Assembly: GCA_031270565.1 (NCBI GenBank)
Contig: JAISXJ010000012.1
Span: 1-21,834 of the forward strand
Source: Prevotellaceae bacterium
GTDB taxonomy: Bacteria > Bacteroidota > Bacteroidia > Bacteroidales > Paludibacteraceae
Direction: 5' to 3'
Length of the DNA stretch: 21,834 bases
Positions 14,315 through 21,784 of the stretch are shown piece after piece. The translations under genes were made by a program, and so were the position numbers. Below the pieces are notes generated by a model, which saw nothing but the letters and a program-made list of their open reading frames with translations, did not search any database and was not told where the DNA came from. Each line of letters starts with the position of its first letter. The first letter of the stretch is position 1.

Positions 14315-14942
14315 ATACGTTAAAATGTTCCTCTATTCCGACAAGTGATGCCTCTGTAAGCACTAAAACTGAACAATCCAGTATTCTATATGTGCTTAAT
14401 TCTAAGGTTGTTACAACTTTTACTCGCGGTAAATTACGAGCCGACAAATATACATTTTTATTTGCTTCATTTAAAATAAAAAGCATTTTTTTATCGGCAA
14501 TCTTCAAGTTATTGGTTAAGTCAATAAAAGCCTTTGTTTTAGGCGCTTCCAAATTGATAGTATCAACCACCACAATTTCTCCCGCCTGAGCTTTTGCTGC
14601 CAAAGCCGATTTACGCGCCAACTGTTTGAGTTTTTTGTTCAATTTAAAACTGTAATCACGTGGCACGGGTCCAAACACACGTGCGCCACCGTGCAACAAA
14701 GGCGAGTTAATATCTCCACGACGCGCTCCTCCGCCACCCTTCTGATGACCGAGTTTACGGGTTGAACCCGATAGTTCGCTACGTTGCTTTGCTTTGTGCG
14801 TACCTTGCCGCTGATTTGCCAAATACTGTTTCACATCCAAATAAATGGCATGCTCATTTGGCTCAATACCGAATATAGAATCGTTCAACGTAACTTTTCT
14901 TCCGGTGTCTTCTCCATTAATGTTATATACACTCAGTTCCAT
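14313..14942 (-). CDS. rplD: 50S ribosomal protein L4 (uL4)
   Basis: Tunnel-wall protein and, in E. coli, repressor of the S10 operon; 209 residues. The extended loop that enters the tunnel is seen at about 45-95 (RSELSGSTRKLGHQKGGGGARRGDI, HGGARVFGPVPRDY). The C-terminal globular domain ends ASLVGIEEHFNV. Its ATG overlaps the rplC stop by one base (TAATG), so translation is probably coupled. No SD of its own. Confidence 0.98.
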   Translation of the reverse strand: MELSVYNINGEDTGRKVTLNDSIFGIEPNEHAIYLDVKQYLANQRQGTHKAKQRSELSGSTRKLGHQKGGGGARRGDINSPLLHGGARVFGPVPRDYSFKLNKKLKQLARKSALAAKAQAGEIVVVDTINLEAPKTKAFIDLTNNLKIADKKMLFILNEANKNVYLSARNLPRVKVVTTLELSTYRILDCSVLVLTEASLVGIEEHFNV

Positions 14943-15562
14943 TATTTCTCAATTATTACGATTGAACCTTTTGCTCCCGGCACCGACCCCTTCACTAACA
15001 GAAGGTGATGCTCGGGAATTACTTTAATCACTTGCAGGTTTTGTACGGTTACGCGGTCGCCACCAGTGCGTCCAGCCATACGCATTCCTTTAAACACTCT
15101 CGATGGATAAGATGATGCTCCCATCGAACCCGGGGCACGCAAACGGTTGTGTTGTCCGTGAGTAGCCTGTCCTACGCCACCAAAACCGTGACGTTTCACT
15201 ACTCCCTGAAAACCTTTTCCTTTTGAAGTTCCGACAACATCCACCCAGTCGTTCTCTTCAAAAAGAGTGTCAACCGTGATGGTCTCGCCTAACTTGTACT
15301 CTTGTGCAAACCCTTTGAACTCAACCAAGTGTCTCTTGGGCGTTGTACCGGCTTGTTTGAAGTGACCCTGTTCAGCTTTTGAAGTATGTTTTTCTTTCTT
15401 TTCTTCAAAACCTAATTGAATCGCTTGATAACCATCATTTTCGACGGTCTTCACCTGAGCAACGACACAAGGACCAACTTCGATAACAGTGCATGGAAGA
15501 TTTTTTCCCTCAACACTGAAAACGGATGTCATTCCGATTTTTTTTCCAATTAATCCTGGCAT
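14942..15562 (-). CDS. rplC: 50S ribosomal protein L3 (uL3)
   Basis: Early-assembly 23S rRNA-binding protein of 206 residues that reaches the peptidyl transferase centre. It starts MPGLIGKKIGMTSVFSVEGK. It has the conserved GTSKGKGFQGVVKRHGFGGVGQATHGQHNRLRAPGSMGASSYPSRVFKGMRMAGRTG. It follows rpsJ after a 172-nt spacer that contains a 7-bp hairpin. No SD. Confidence 0.98.
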   Translation of the reverse strand: MPGLIGKKIGMTSVFSVEGKNLPCTVIEVGPCVVAQVKTVENDGYQAIQLGFEEKKEKHTSKAEQGHFKQAGTTPKRHLVEFKGFAQEYKLGETITVDTLFEENDWVDVVGTSKGKGFQGVVKRHGFGGVGQATHGQHNRLRAPGSMGASSYPSRVFKGMRMAGRTGGDRVTVQNLQVIKVIPEHHLLLVKGSVPGAKGSIVIIEK

Positions 15563-15651
15563 TTCAATTACTATATTAATAAATTCACGAATACTTTTTT
15601 AGAATCTCAACATTCTCATTTGGGATTGAGTATTTCACTAACTCCTTCAAA

Positions 15652-15669
15652 CATTTCACAAATGAAATG
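15652..15669 (-). promoter_or_regulatory. Hairpin in the rpsJ-rplC spacer
   Basis: CATTTCA and TGAAATG form a perfect 7-bp stem with a 4-nt loop near the middle of the 172-nt spacer. The stem is AT-rich, so it is modest in stability. I found no -33/-7 promoter in the spacer. Confidence 0.35.
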
Positions 15670-15734
15670 AATAGTTTTTCCCCTGTTCCCAAAATTTGTC
15701 AATATCGATTTTTTATTTTTATCCCGTCTGCAAA

Positions 15735-16040
15735 TCACACCTTAATCTCTACAGAAACGCCACTTGGCAGTTCAAGTTTCATCAAAGCGTCAACCGTTTG
15801 AGATGTTGAGCTATAGATGTCAATCAGCCGTTTGTATGCTGACAATTCGAACTGTTCGCGCGATTTCTTATTCACGAAAGTCGCACGATTGACAGTAAAA
15901 ATACGTCTATGGGTTGGCAGCGGAATAGGACCGCTCACCACAGCGCCTGTTGATTTCACGGTACGCACAATTTTTTCAGCTGACTTGTCCAATAAATTGT
16001 GGTCGTACGATTTGAGTTTAATTCTAATTTTTTGACTCAT
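15735..16040 (-). CDS. rpsJ: 30S ribosomal protein S10 (uS10)
   Basis: Head protein of the 30S subunit, also NusE in antitermination complexes; 101 residues. It starts MSQKIRIKLKSYDHNLLDKSAEKIVRTVKSTGAVVSGPIPLPTHRRIFTVNRATFVNKKSREQFE, a very conserved pattern, and ends LPSGVSVEIKV. It follows fusA by 93 nt, with no tuf gene between. No SD. Confidence 0.98.
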   Translation of the reverse strand: MSQKIRIKLKSYDHNLLDKSAEKIVRTVKSTGAVVSGPIPLPTHRRIFTVNRATFVNKKSREQFELSAYKRLIDIYSSTSQTVDALMKLELPSGVSVEIKV

Positions 16041-16092
16041 TTTCTAATTTTAAATTAATAGCTAACTAACTGTTTATAAAATACTTTTTTTG

Positions 16093-16128
16093 CATCGCAA
16101 CTTAAGAGTCATTCACTAAATTGCGATG
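16093..16128 (-). promoter_or_regulatory. Hairpin between fusA and rpsJ
   Basis: CATCGCAA (16093-16100) and TTGCGATG (16121-16128) form a perfect 8-bp stem with a 20-nt loop, extendable by a G-T and a T-A pair. It begins 5 nt after the fusA stop on the mRNA. What follows is A-rich (CAAAAAAAG), not U-rich, so it is probably not an intrinsic terminator. Confidence 0.5.
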
Positions 16129-16133
16129 TATGG

Positions 16134-18251
16134 TTATAATAAATCTGCGCGTCCTTTTGCCTCTGTAACAACCTCTTTGGCTATGGATGTAGAAACTTCG
16201 GCATAGTGAGAAAATTCCATTGACGACGTAGCACGCCCCGATGTAATAGTCCGCAACGCGGTAACATATCCAAACAATTCGGCAAGAGGCACTTTTGTTT
16301 TCACAATACGTGCACCGGTACGACTTGATTCCATACCTTCCACTTGTCCGCGACGTTTGTTGAGGTCGCCAATTACATCGCCCACACTCTCTTCAGGCGT
16401 TACAACTTCAAGTTTCATAATGGGTTCAAGCAGTATGGGTTTGGCTTTGGCACAAGCATTTTTGTAAGCCATTTGGGCGCAGATTTCAAACGAAAGCTGA
16501 TCGGAATCAACCGCATGAAACGAGCCGTCAACCAACACAACTTTGAGCGTATCCATTTGATAACCTGCCAATACGCCGTTTTTCATTGCCGAGGCAAAAC
16601 CTTTTTGCACAGCGGGAATATATTCCTTAGGAACATTACCGCCTTTTACTTCATCAATAAATTGCAGACTGCCTTCAAATCCTTCATCAACGGGACCTAC
16701 TTTTACGATAATATCTGCAAATTTTCCGCGTCCACCGCTCTGCTTCTTGTAAACCTCGCGCCATTCAACCATGCGGGTGATGGCTTCTTTGTAGGTTACC
16801 TGCGGGCGACCTTGATTACATTCCACCTTAAACTCGCGTTTGAGACGATCAATGATAATCTCCAAGTGCAACTCGCCCATACCCGAAATCACCGTCTGAC
16901 CGGTTTGTTCATCGGATTTTACGGTAAATGTCGGGTCTTCTTCTGCCAATTTTGCCAAACCGGTGCTTAATTTATCCAAATCGCTCTGCGTTTTCGGTTC
17001 AACAGCGATGCCAATAACAGGCGTTGGGAAATCCATTGACTCAAGGACAATGGGATGCCGTTCTCCGCAAAGAGTATCTCCCGTACGAATATCCTTAAAT
17101 CCTACACCGGCGCCAATATCTCCGGCGCCAATTACCTCAACCGGATTTTGCTTGTTCGAGTGCATCTGGAAAATACGTGAGATACGCTCTTTTTTACCGG
17201 AACGCACATTATAAACATACGATCCTGCATCCAAATGTCCCGAATAAACACGGAAAAAGCAGAGGCGACCAACATAAGGGTCTGTGGCAATCTTGAATGC
17301 CAAAGCGCACAAAGGTTCATCGTCGTCCGGTTTGCGAACAAGTGTTTTTTCCGGATCATCAGGATCTTTTCCTTCGATAACGGGCGTATCCAACGGCGAA
17401 GGCAAATAAGCGCATACGGCATCCAGAAGCGGTTGTACACCCTTATTTTTGAATGACGACCCGCAAATAATCGGATTGATTTCCATAGCAATTGTCGCCT
17501 TGCGCAACGCCGCATGAATCTCAATCTCGGAAATGGAGGATGGGTCGTCAAAATATTTTTCCATCAGCACATCATCCAGTCCGGCGAGCGTCTCCAACAT
17601 TTTATCTCGCCACTCGGCAGCTTCTTCGCGCAGGTTAGCGGGAATTTCTTCAATGTCGCATTTGGCGCCCATTGTTTCATCGTGCCAGAAGATGGCTTTC
17701 ATCGTGATTAAATCAACCACTCCTCTGAAATTTTCTTCGCTACCGACCGGTATCTGAATCGGGCAGGGATTAGCGCCAAGCACTGTTTTAATCTGACTGA
17801 CCACATCAAAAAAGTTTGCGCCGGAACGATCCATCTTGTTTATGTAACCAATACGCGGAACATTGTACTTGTCAGCTTGCCGCCAAACGGTTTCGGACTG
17901 CGGCTCTACGCCGCCAACAGCGCAAAATGTAGCAACTGCTCCGTCCAAAATACGCAACGACCGCTCTACCTCGACAGTGAAATCCACATGCCCGGGCGTG
18001 TCAATCAGATTGATTTTATAATTATCGTCATTGTACTTCCAATGCGTAGTTGTAGCTGCCGAGGTAATAGTAATTCCTCGTTCCTGCTCCTGTTCCATCC
18101 AGTCCATAGTGGCGGCGCCATCGTGAACCTCCCCGATTTTATGTGTCAATCCGGTGTAAAACAGAATACGCTCCGAAGTAGTCGTCTTACCGGCGTCAAT
18201 ATGTGCCATGATGCCGATATTACGTGTCAATGATAAATTGTGTTTTGCCAT
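16134..18251 (-). CDS. fusA: Elongation factor G
   Basis: Translocase GTPase, 705 residues. The G motifs are intact: AHIDAGKT (16-23), RGIT (58-61), DTPGH (84-88) and NKMD (138-141). Domain IV (KGGNVPKEYIPAVQKGF) and domain V (APITR-type PEESVGDVIGDLNKRRGQVEGMES) follow. It starts MAKHNLSLTRNIGIMAHID. It lies 46 nt after rpsG and is the third gene of the superoperon. An AAGGAG SD abuts a stable hairpin before the start. Confidence 0.98.
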   Translation of the reverse strand: MAKHNLSLTRNIGIMAHIDAGKTTTSERILFYTGLTHKIGEVHDGAATMDWMEQEQERGITITSAATTTHWKYNDDNYKINLIDTPGHVDFTVEVERSLRILDGAVATFCAVGGVEPQSETVWRQADKYNVPRIGYINKMDRSGANFFDVVSQIKTVLGANPCPIQIPVGSEENFRGVVDLITMKAIFWHDETMGAKCDIEEIPANLREEAAEWRDKMLETLAGLDDVLMEKYFDDPSSISEIEIHAALRKATIAMEINPIICGSSFKNKGVQPLLDAVCAYLPSPLDTPVIEGKDPDDPEKTLVRKPDDDEPLCALAFKIATDPYVGRLCFFRVYSGHLDAGSYVYNVRSGKKERISRIFQMHSNKQNPVEVIGAGDIGAGVGFKDIRTGDTLCGERHPIVLESMDFPTPVIGIAVEPKTQSDLDKLSTGLAKLAEEDPTFTVKSDEQTGQTVISGMGELHLEIIIDRLKREFKVECNQGRPQVTYKEAITRMVEWREVYKKQSGGRGKFADIIVKVGPVDEGFEGSLQFIDEVKGGNVPKEYIPAVQKGFASAMKNGVLAGYQMDTLKVVLVDGSFHAVDSDQLSFEICAQMAYKNACAKAKPILLEPIMKLEVVTPEESVGDVIGDLNKRRGQVEGMESSRTGARIVKTKVPLAELFGYVTALRTITSGRATSSMEFSHYAEVSTSIAKEVVTEAKGRADLL

Positions 18252-18257
18252 TTATAT

Positions 18258-18263
18258 CTCCTT
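18258..18263 (-). promoter_or_regulatory. Shine-Dalgarno sequence of fusA
   Basis: AAGGAG, six bases (ATATAA), ATG on the minus strand. Its first two bases are also the last two of the hairpin stem at 18262-18287. Confidence 0.75.
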
Positions 18264-18287
18264 ATTTCTCTCTCCGAGAATAAATAA
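18262..18287 (-). promoter_or_regulatory. Hairpin next to the fusA SD
   Basis: Minus strand: TTATTT, bulged A, TTCTC, loop GGA, GAGAG, AAATAA. This gives 6 plus 5 pairs (one G-T) with a single-base bulge. The stem ends inside the SD, a position from which folding could change ribosome access. Function inferred. Confidence 0.5.
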
Positions 18288-18297
18288 TTATGTCGTA

Positions 18298-18774
18298 CTA
18301 AAATCTGAAATGGGCAAATGCACGGTTTGCTTCCGCCATACGGTGAATCTCTTCTTTCCGTTTGAACGCGCCTCCCTGACTGTTGAACCCATCAACAATT
18401 TCAGCAGCCAACTTGTCTGCCATTGATTTGCCGGCTCTTTTACGTGAATAAATAATTAGATTTTTCATTGAGATAGACTCTTTTCTATCTGCGCGAATTT
18501 CTGTAGGAACTTGAAATGTGGCGCCACCTACACGACGTGACTTCACTTCGACCTGAGGGGTGATGTTCTCAAGGGCTTTCTTCCAAATGTCGAGAGGGCT
18601 TCTCTCCTCATTAGGCAGCTTTGCCTTGACAACTTTAAGTGCACTGTAGAAGATTTCAAACGCGATATTTTTTTTGCCATCGCGCATCAAGTGATTAACA
18701 AATTTTGTTACAATCACTTCATCAAAAACAGGATCCGGTAAAATGACCCTTTTCTTTGGTTTGGCTTTTCTCAT
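18298..18774 (-). CDS. rpsG: 30S ribosomal protein S7 (uS7)
   Basis: Primary 16S 3'-domain-binding protein, 158 residues. It starts MRKAKPKKRVILPDPVFDE, then VTKFVNHLMRDGKKN, PQVEVKSRRVGGATFQVP and the C-terminal NRAFAHFRF. The frame stays open 26 codons further upstream to a TTG, but the extension has no family match, so I chose the MRKAKPKK start. S7 represses the E. coli str operon at the S12-S7 spacer; here that spacer is 153 nt. No SD before this ATG (A-rich). Confidence 0.96.
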   Translation of the reverse strand: MRKAKPKKRVILPDPVFDEVIVTKFVNHLMRDGKKNIAFEIFYSALKVVKAKLPNEERSPLDIWKKALENITPQVEVKSRRVGGATFQVPTEIRADRKESISMKNLIIYSRKRAGKSMADKLAAEIVDGFNSQGGAFKRKEEIHRMAEANRAFAHFRF

Positions 18775-18927
18775 TGCTTTAAATAAGTTTTGTTTTTGCT
18801 TTGGTTGTCTGTTTTCTGTCTTCAACACATTCCGCTGAACGTATTTACTCAACCCTCCTCATAACCCAAAAATCAAAAACCAATTGTTTAATTACAAATA
18901 AAACGATTTTGAATGGTTGCTCAAAGA

Positions 18928-19305
18928 TTATTTCTTTTTAGGACGTTTAGCTCCATATTTCGAGCGACGCTGTGTACGCGACGATACGCCGGCGGTATCC
19001 AATGTTCCGCGAACGATGTGATAACGTACACCGGGCAAGTCTTTTACACGACCTCCTCGAACCAATACAATGGAGTGTTCCTGCAAGTTATGACCCTCTC
19101 CGGGAATGTACGCATTCACCTCTTTAGTATTGGTCAAACGAACACGCGCTACTTTACGCATGGCAGAGTTAGGTTTTTTCGGCGTGGTGGTATATACACG
19201 CACACAAACTCCGCGACGCTGCGGACATGAATCCAAAGCGGGCGCTTTACTTTTATCTTCCAGAGTAACCCTTCCTTTTCTAACTAATTGCTGAATTGTA
19301 GGCAT
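18928..19305 (-). CDS. rpsL: 30S ribosomal protein S12 (uS12)
   Basis: Decoding-centre protein of the 30S subunit, 125 residues. It starts MPTIQQLVRKGRVTLEDKSK, with YTTTPKKPNSAMRKVARVRLTN and GRVKDLPGVRYHIVRGTLDTAGV. The lysines at 43 and 88, altered in streptomycin-resistant mutants of other species, are wild type, and D89 (beta-methylthiolation site in E. coli) is present. It ends SKYGAKRPKKK. First gene of the superoperon, with its promoter 53 nt upstream. No SD. Confidence 0.98.
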   Translation of the reverse strand: MPTIQQLVRKGRVTLEDKSKAPALDSCPQRRGVCVRVYTTTPKKPNSAMRKVARVRLTNTKEVNAYIPGEGHNLQEHSIVLVRGGRVKDLPGVRYHIVRGTLDTAGVSSRTQRRSKYGAKRPKKK

Positions 19306-19358
19306 TTTTTCTGTCTTGTTAATTCTTAAACTAAATTTTCCCGATATTTTAAGGGCTG

Positions 19359-19388
19359 CAAAGGTACATCTTTTTTCTTAAATAACAA
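19359..19388 (-). promoter_or_regulatory. Promoter of the ribosomal superoperon
   Basis: On the minus strand: TTG (19386-19388), a 19-nt spacer, TACCTTTG (19359-19366). This fits the Bacteroidota -33/-7 consensus with ideal spacing. It precedes rpsL by 53 nt, so the leader is about 47 nt. I found no other fully matching promoter between here and rplQ. Confidence 0.85.
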
Positions 19389-19560
19389 CACTGCACTATT
19401 TTCTCGAAAAAAAATATTCAAAATTTTCCCTCCACAACGTCATTTTTATCTGAGATTACATATAAAAATCTATATATCAATGCAATAAAAAACAGTTCTA
19501 TGTGCTTTTTCAGAGTTGAAAACAATAAAAACACGAACAATTTTGTACATTTTTTTTTAC
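19389..19560 (-). other. AT-rich tract upstream of the rpsL promoter
   Basis: Between tpiA and the promoter the minus strand has repeated short A- and T-runs (e.g. AAAAAAAAATGTAC, GTTTTTATTG, GAAAAAGC, TTTTTTAT, AAAAATGAC, ATTTTTTTTCG). The RNA polymerase alpha C-terminal domain here keeps its DNA-contact residues, so UP-element or curved-DNA stimulation is possible; not shown. No good tpiA terminator is visible. Confidence 0.4.
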
Positions 19561-19590
19561 GAAACAGGCTGAATTGGCGTTATGATAACA

Positions 19591-20346
19591 TCAAAAAGCG
19601 TCAATAATCGCCTTAAACTCCTGCGATTTGAGCGATGCGCCACCAATCAGCCCGCCATCAACGTCAGGTTTTGAGAACAATTCTTTGGCATTACCCGCAT
19701 TGCAACTGCCACCGTAGAGAATGGACGTATTGTCAGCTGTCGGTTGTCCATATTTTTCTGCAATCAACTGACGAATAAATGCATGCATTGCCTGTGCCTG
19801 GTCGGAGGTGGCAGTCAGTCCCGTACCGATTGCCCATACCGGCTCGTATGCAAGCGCTATTTGTGTAAACTCATCCTCCGTCAGATTAAACAGAGACCCT
19901 TCGAGTTGGGCTTTCACAACATCATTCTGACAACCGGCTTCACGCTCCTCTTTCAGTTCTCCAATGCAAAAAATGGGTTTCAGTCCGTTATTCAGCGCCA
20001 GAAGCGTCTTTTCTTTCAGGATAGCATACGTTTCACCGTAATAGAGGCGGCGTTCGGAATGTCCTATAATACAGTACTCGGCGCCGGTGGATTTCACCAT
20101 AGCGGCGCTCACTTCTCCTGTGTACGCTCCGGATGCCTTATCGGCACAATTTTCGGCGGCAACAGCTATCACGCTTCCATGAAGCAATGCACTCACCGTA
20201 ACAAGATGCGTAAAGGGAACACCTATCACCACCTCGCAATTTGGCTTGACGTTCGACAGCAAGTCGCGAAGCTCTGTGGCTAACTCTACGCCCTCTTGCA
20301 GGGTTTTATTCATTTTCCAATTCCCTGCGACAATATTCTTTCTCAT
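19591..20346 (-). CDS. tpiA: Triose-phosphate isomerase
   Basis: Interconverts dihydroxyacetone phosphate and glyceraldehyde 3-phosphate in glycolysis and gluconeogenesis (cytoplasm). The 251-residue TIM barrel has N9 and K11 (GNWKMN), H96 (IIGHSERR), E168 (AYEPVWAIGTG, which includes loop 6) and the phosphate-binding YGGSCNAGN and GGLIGGASL. It starts MRKNIVAGNWKMN. It lies 45 nt after the DoxX-like gene, with no promoter between, and so is likely co-transcribed. A 285-nt gap separates it from rpsL. Confidence 0.98.
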   Translation of the reverse strand: MRKNIVAGNWKMNKTLQEGVELATELRDLLSNVKPNCEVVIGVPFTHLVTVSALLHGSVIAVAAENCADKASGAYTGEVSAAMVKSTGAEYCIIGHSERRLYYGETYAILKEKTLLALNNGLKPIFCIGELKEEREAGCQNDVVKAQLEGSLFNLTEDEFTQIALAYEPVWAIGTGLTATSDQAQAMHAFIRQLIAEKYGQPTADNTSILYGGSCNAGNAKELFSKPDVDGGLIGGASLKSQEFKAIIDAF

Positions 20347-20391
20347 ATCATAAAAATTAATTTCTCATTAAAACACACCTTTGTTTATACA

Positions 20392-21579
20392 TCAATCAAC
20401 AACGTTATAAATTTTATTGAATTGTTGAAAGCGTTCTTCGGTATCATTTGCATGCCATTTATCAATAACCGTACCTAATCTGACTACCACAACACCCGGA
20501 TTGGCACGGATAATGGTTTTGAGCGTTATCGGATCTGTCGTGCAGAAATCATAACTGATGCCATGTTCAACTTTGAACGCCTCAATATCCCTGCCCGGCG
20601 ATGCTGTAAGCGCCATAACACGATAACCCTTTATAACAAGTTGATTATGAAGCGCATTAAGCATGGCAAGCGGTGCGGTATCTGCCTTTGCCAAATCATA
20701 CATCACGAAAAGAAAAACATAATTGCTGTCGGATAAAACATCTTCCGTAATATCTCCTTCCTCTTTTGATTCTATAGTAAAATCGTGAATGGGCGGGGTA
20801 TAACCTTTCTTTACAAGCACGGTCGTTTGATCTACAAAATGCCATGTTGAATCGTTCCATGGGTAATTTTCATAGGTAAACTGCTGCTGCTTCCCCTCTT
20901 TTTCATAGACAAAGGTCGTTTCGTAAACATCTCTTTCTGCATCAGCCGGCATGTGCATCAAAGTAGGAATGTGATTCCCAATCTTGTACGGACGAAAATC
21001 AATAATAGGCAAATGTTGCAAACAATAGAATGAAAAACAGGACGGTATCACAAAAAACAGAACCGACAGCAACCACGATGGCAACGGCGACAGATAAGGT
21101 CGGTGATACTTGTTACAGTAAACAATTACCACAATCAGAAACAGTAAAACAATGTTTTTCCAAAAGGTTGCCCAATTGCTGATGACCAGTGCGTCGCCAA
21201 AACAGCCGCAATCGGTTACAGGATTGGCAATAGCCAGCCAAAGGGTCAAAGGCGTCATGACCAGCATAAAAAGCAGTCCTCCCCAGGTGGACAGTTTGAG
21301 TTTTATTGCCGACAAAACGCACATCCCTATGGCAAACTCTACCGCAGACAGAATAATTGCCGCAGCAAGCGCTAACGCATCAAACTGCATCAGCCCCATC
21401 GCGTGCAGATAATCCTGTATCTTATACGTGGAGCCAAGCGGGTCAATGGCTTTGACAAAACCGGAAAAAATAAATGTCAGTCCAAAGATTAGCCGACAAG
21501 CACGCCCAAAATGACGGAATACCGGCGCTTGTTCTTGCTGTATCAATTTCTTCTCTACGAAATTCGGTTCTTTTTTCAT
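20392..21579 (-). CDS. DoxX/MauE-like membrane protein with thioredoxin-like C-domain
   Basis: A 395-residue protein, probably inner membrane. Hydrophobic segments lie at about 28-46, 67-90, 98-118, 138-155 and 168-188. The TDCGCFGDAL motif (122-131; C124, C126) follows the third, as in MauE/DoxX-family proteins. The region 190-395 is soluble; VFLFVMYDL, GYRVMALTASP and RANPGVVVVRLGTVIDKWH resemble a thioredoxin fold (with the cis-Pro-type NPG) but there is no CxxC. It starts MKKEPNFVEKK: the frame runs 23 codons further, but that part includes the -7 box. Bacteroides have a relative of this gene next to tpiA, as I recall. Function unknown; a redox role is inferred. Confidence 0.85.
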   Translation of the reverse strand: MKKEPNFVEKKLIQQEQAPVFRHFGRACRLIFGLTFIFSGFVKAIDPLGSTYKIQDYLHAMGLMQFDALALAAAIILSAVEFAIGMCVLSAIKLKLSTWGGLLFMLVMTPLTLWLAIANPVTDCGCFGDALVISNWATFWKNIVLLFLIVVIVYCNKYHRPYLSPLPSWLLSVLFFVIPSCFSFYCLQHLPIIDFRPYKIGNHIPTLMHMPADAERDVYETTFVYEKEGKQQQFTYENYPWNDSTWHFVDQTTVLVKKGYTPPIHDFTIESKEEGDITEDVLSDSNYVFLFVMYDLAKADTAPLAMLNALHNQLVIKGYRVMALTASPGRDIEAFKVEHGISYDFCTTDPITLKTIIRANPGVVVVRLGTVIDKWHANDTEERFQQFNKIYNVVD

Positions 21580-21605
21580 AATTCTTAAAGAGATTATTCG
21601 GGGGG

Positions 21606-21613
21606 CAAAAGTA
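21606..21613 (-). promoter_or_regulatory. -7 box of the DoxX-like gene/tpiA promoter
   Basis: TACTTTTG on the minus strand matches TAnnTTTG, 26 nt before the MKKEPN start. The -33 side is degenerate (CTG at 17 nt; no TTG at 19-20 nt). It rules out the earlier in-frame ATG as the main start. Confidence 0.6.
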
Positions 21614-21715
21614 CACTTTTTAACTGAAAACAGATGACTATACCGCAAAAGGATGCAATTCTTTTTTTGAGGCGCTATGAAAAGAGTTGTCAGTTATTAG
21701 TTTTTCAGTTGTCAA

Positions 21716-21743
21716 TGAATAACGAATAGTGAATAGTGAATAA
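21716..21743 (+). repeat. Dispersed repeat, TGAATAACGAATAGTGAATA type
   Basis: It contains TGAATAACGAATAGT, identical to 271-285 and inverted at 328-342, then the unit GAATAGTGAATA repeated. AGTTATTAG lies just upstream (21692-21700) and is also found next to the left repeat. Two such elements flank the ribosomal locus about 21.4 kb apart. Confidence 0.65.
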
Positions 21744-21784
21744 TATTTTTTCGGGCTTGTGCCGAGCGAAAGTCAATGTTACGT

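Noticed and set aside
16041..16133. Missing or degraded tuf gene between fusA and rpsJ
   Set aside because: No tuf remnants in the 93-nt spacer; a separate location of tuf is usual in Bacteroidota.
16344..16970. 208-codon plus-strand ORF opposite fusA
   Set aside because: Antisense shadow of a conserved gene; its length follows from fusA codon bias.
18905..18935. AATCTTTG near the rpsL stop as an rpsG promoter
   Set aside because: One mismatch to TAnnTTTG and no TTG at the right distance.
21580..21648. 23-codon extension of the DoxX-like protein
   Set aside because: Contains the -7 promoter box, so most transcripts would start after it.
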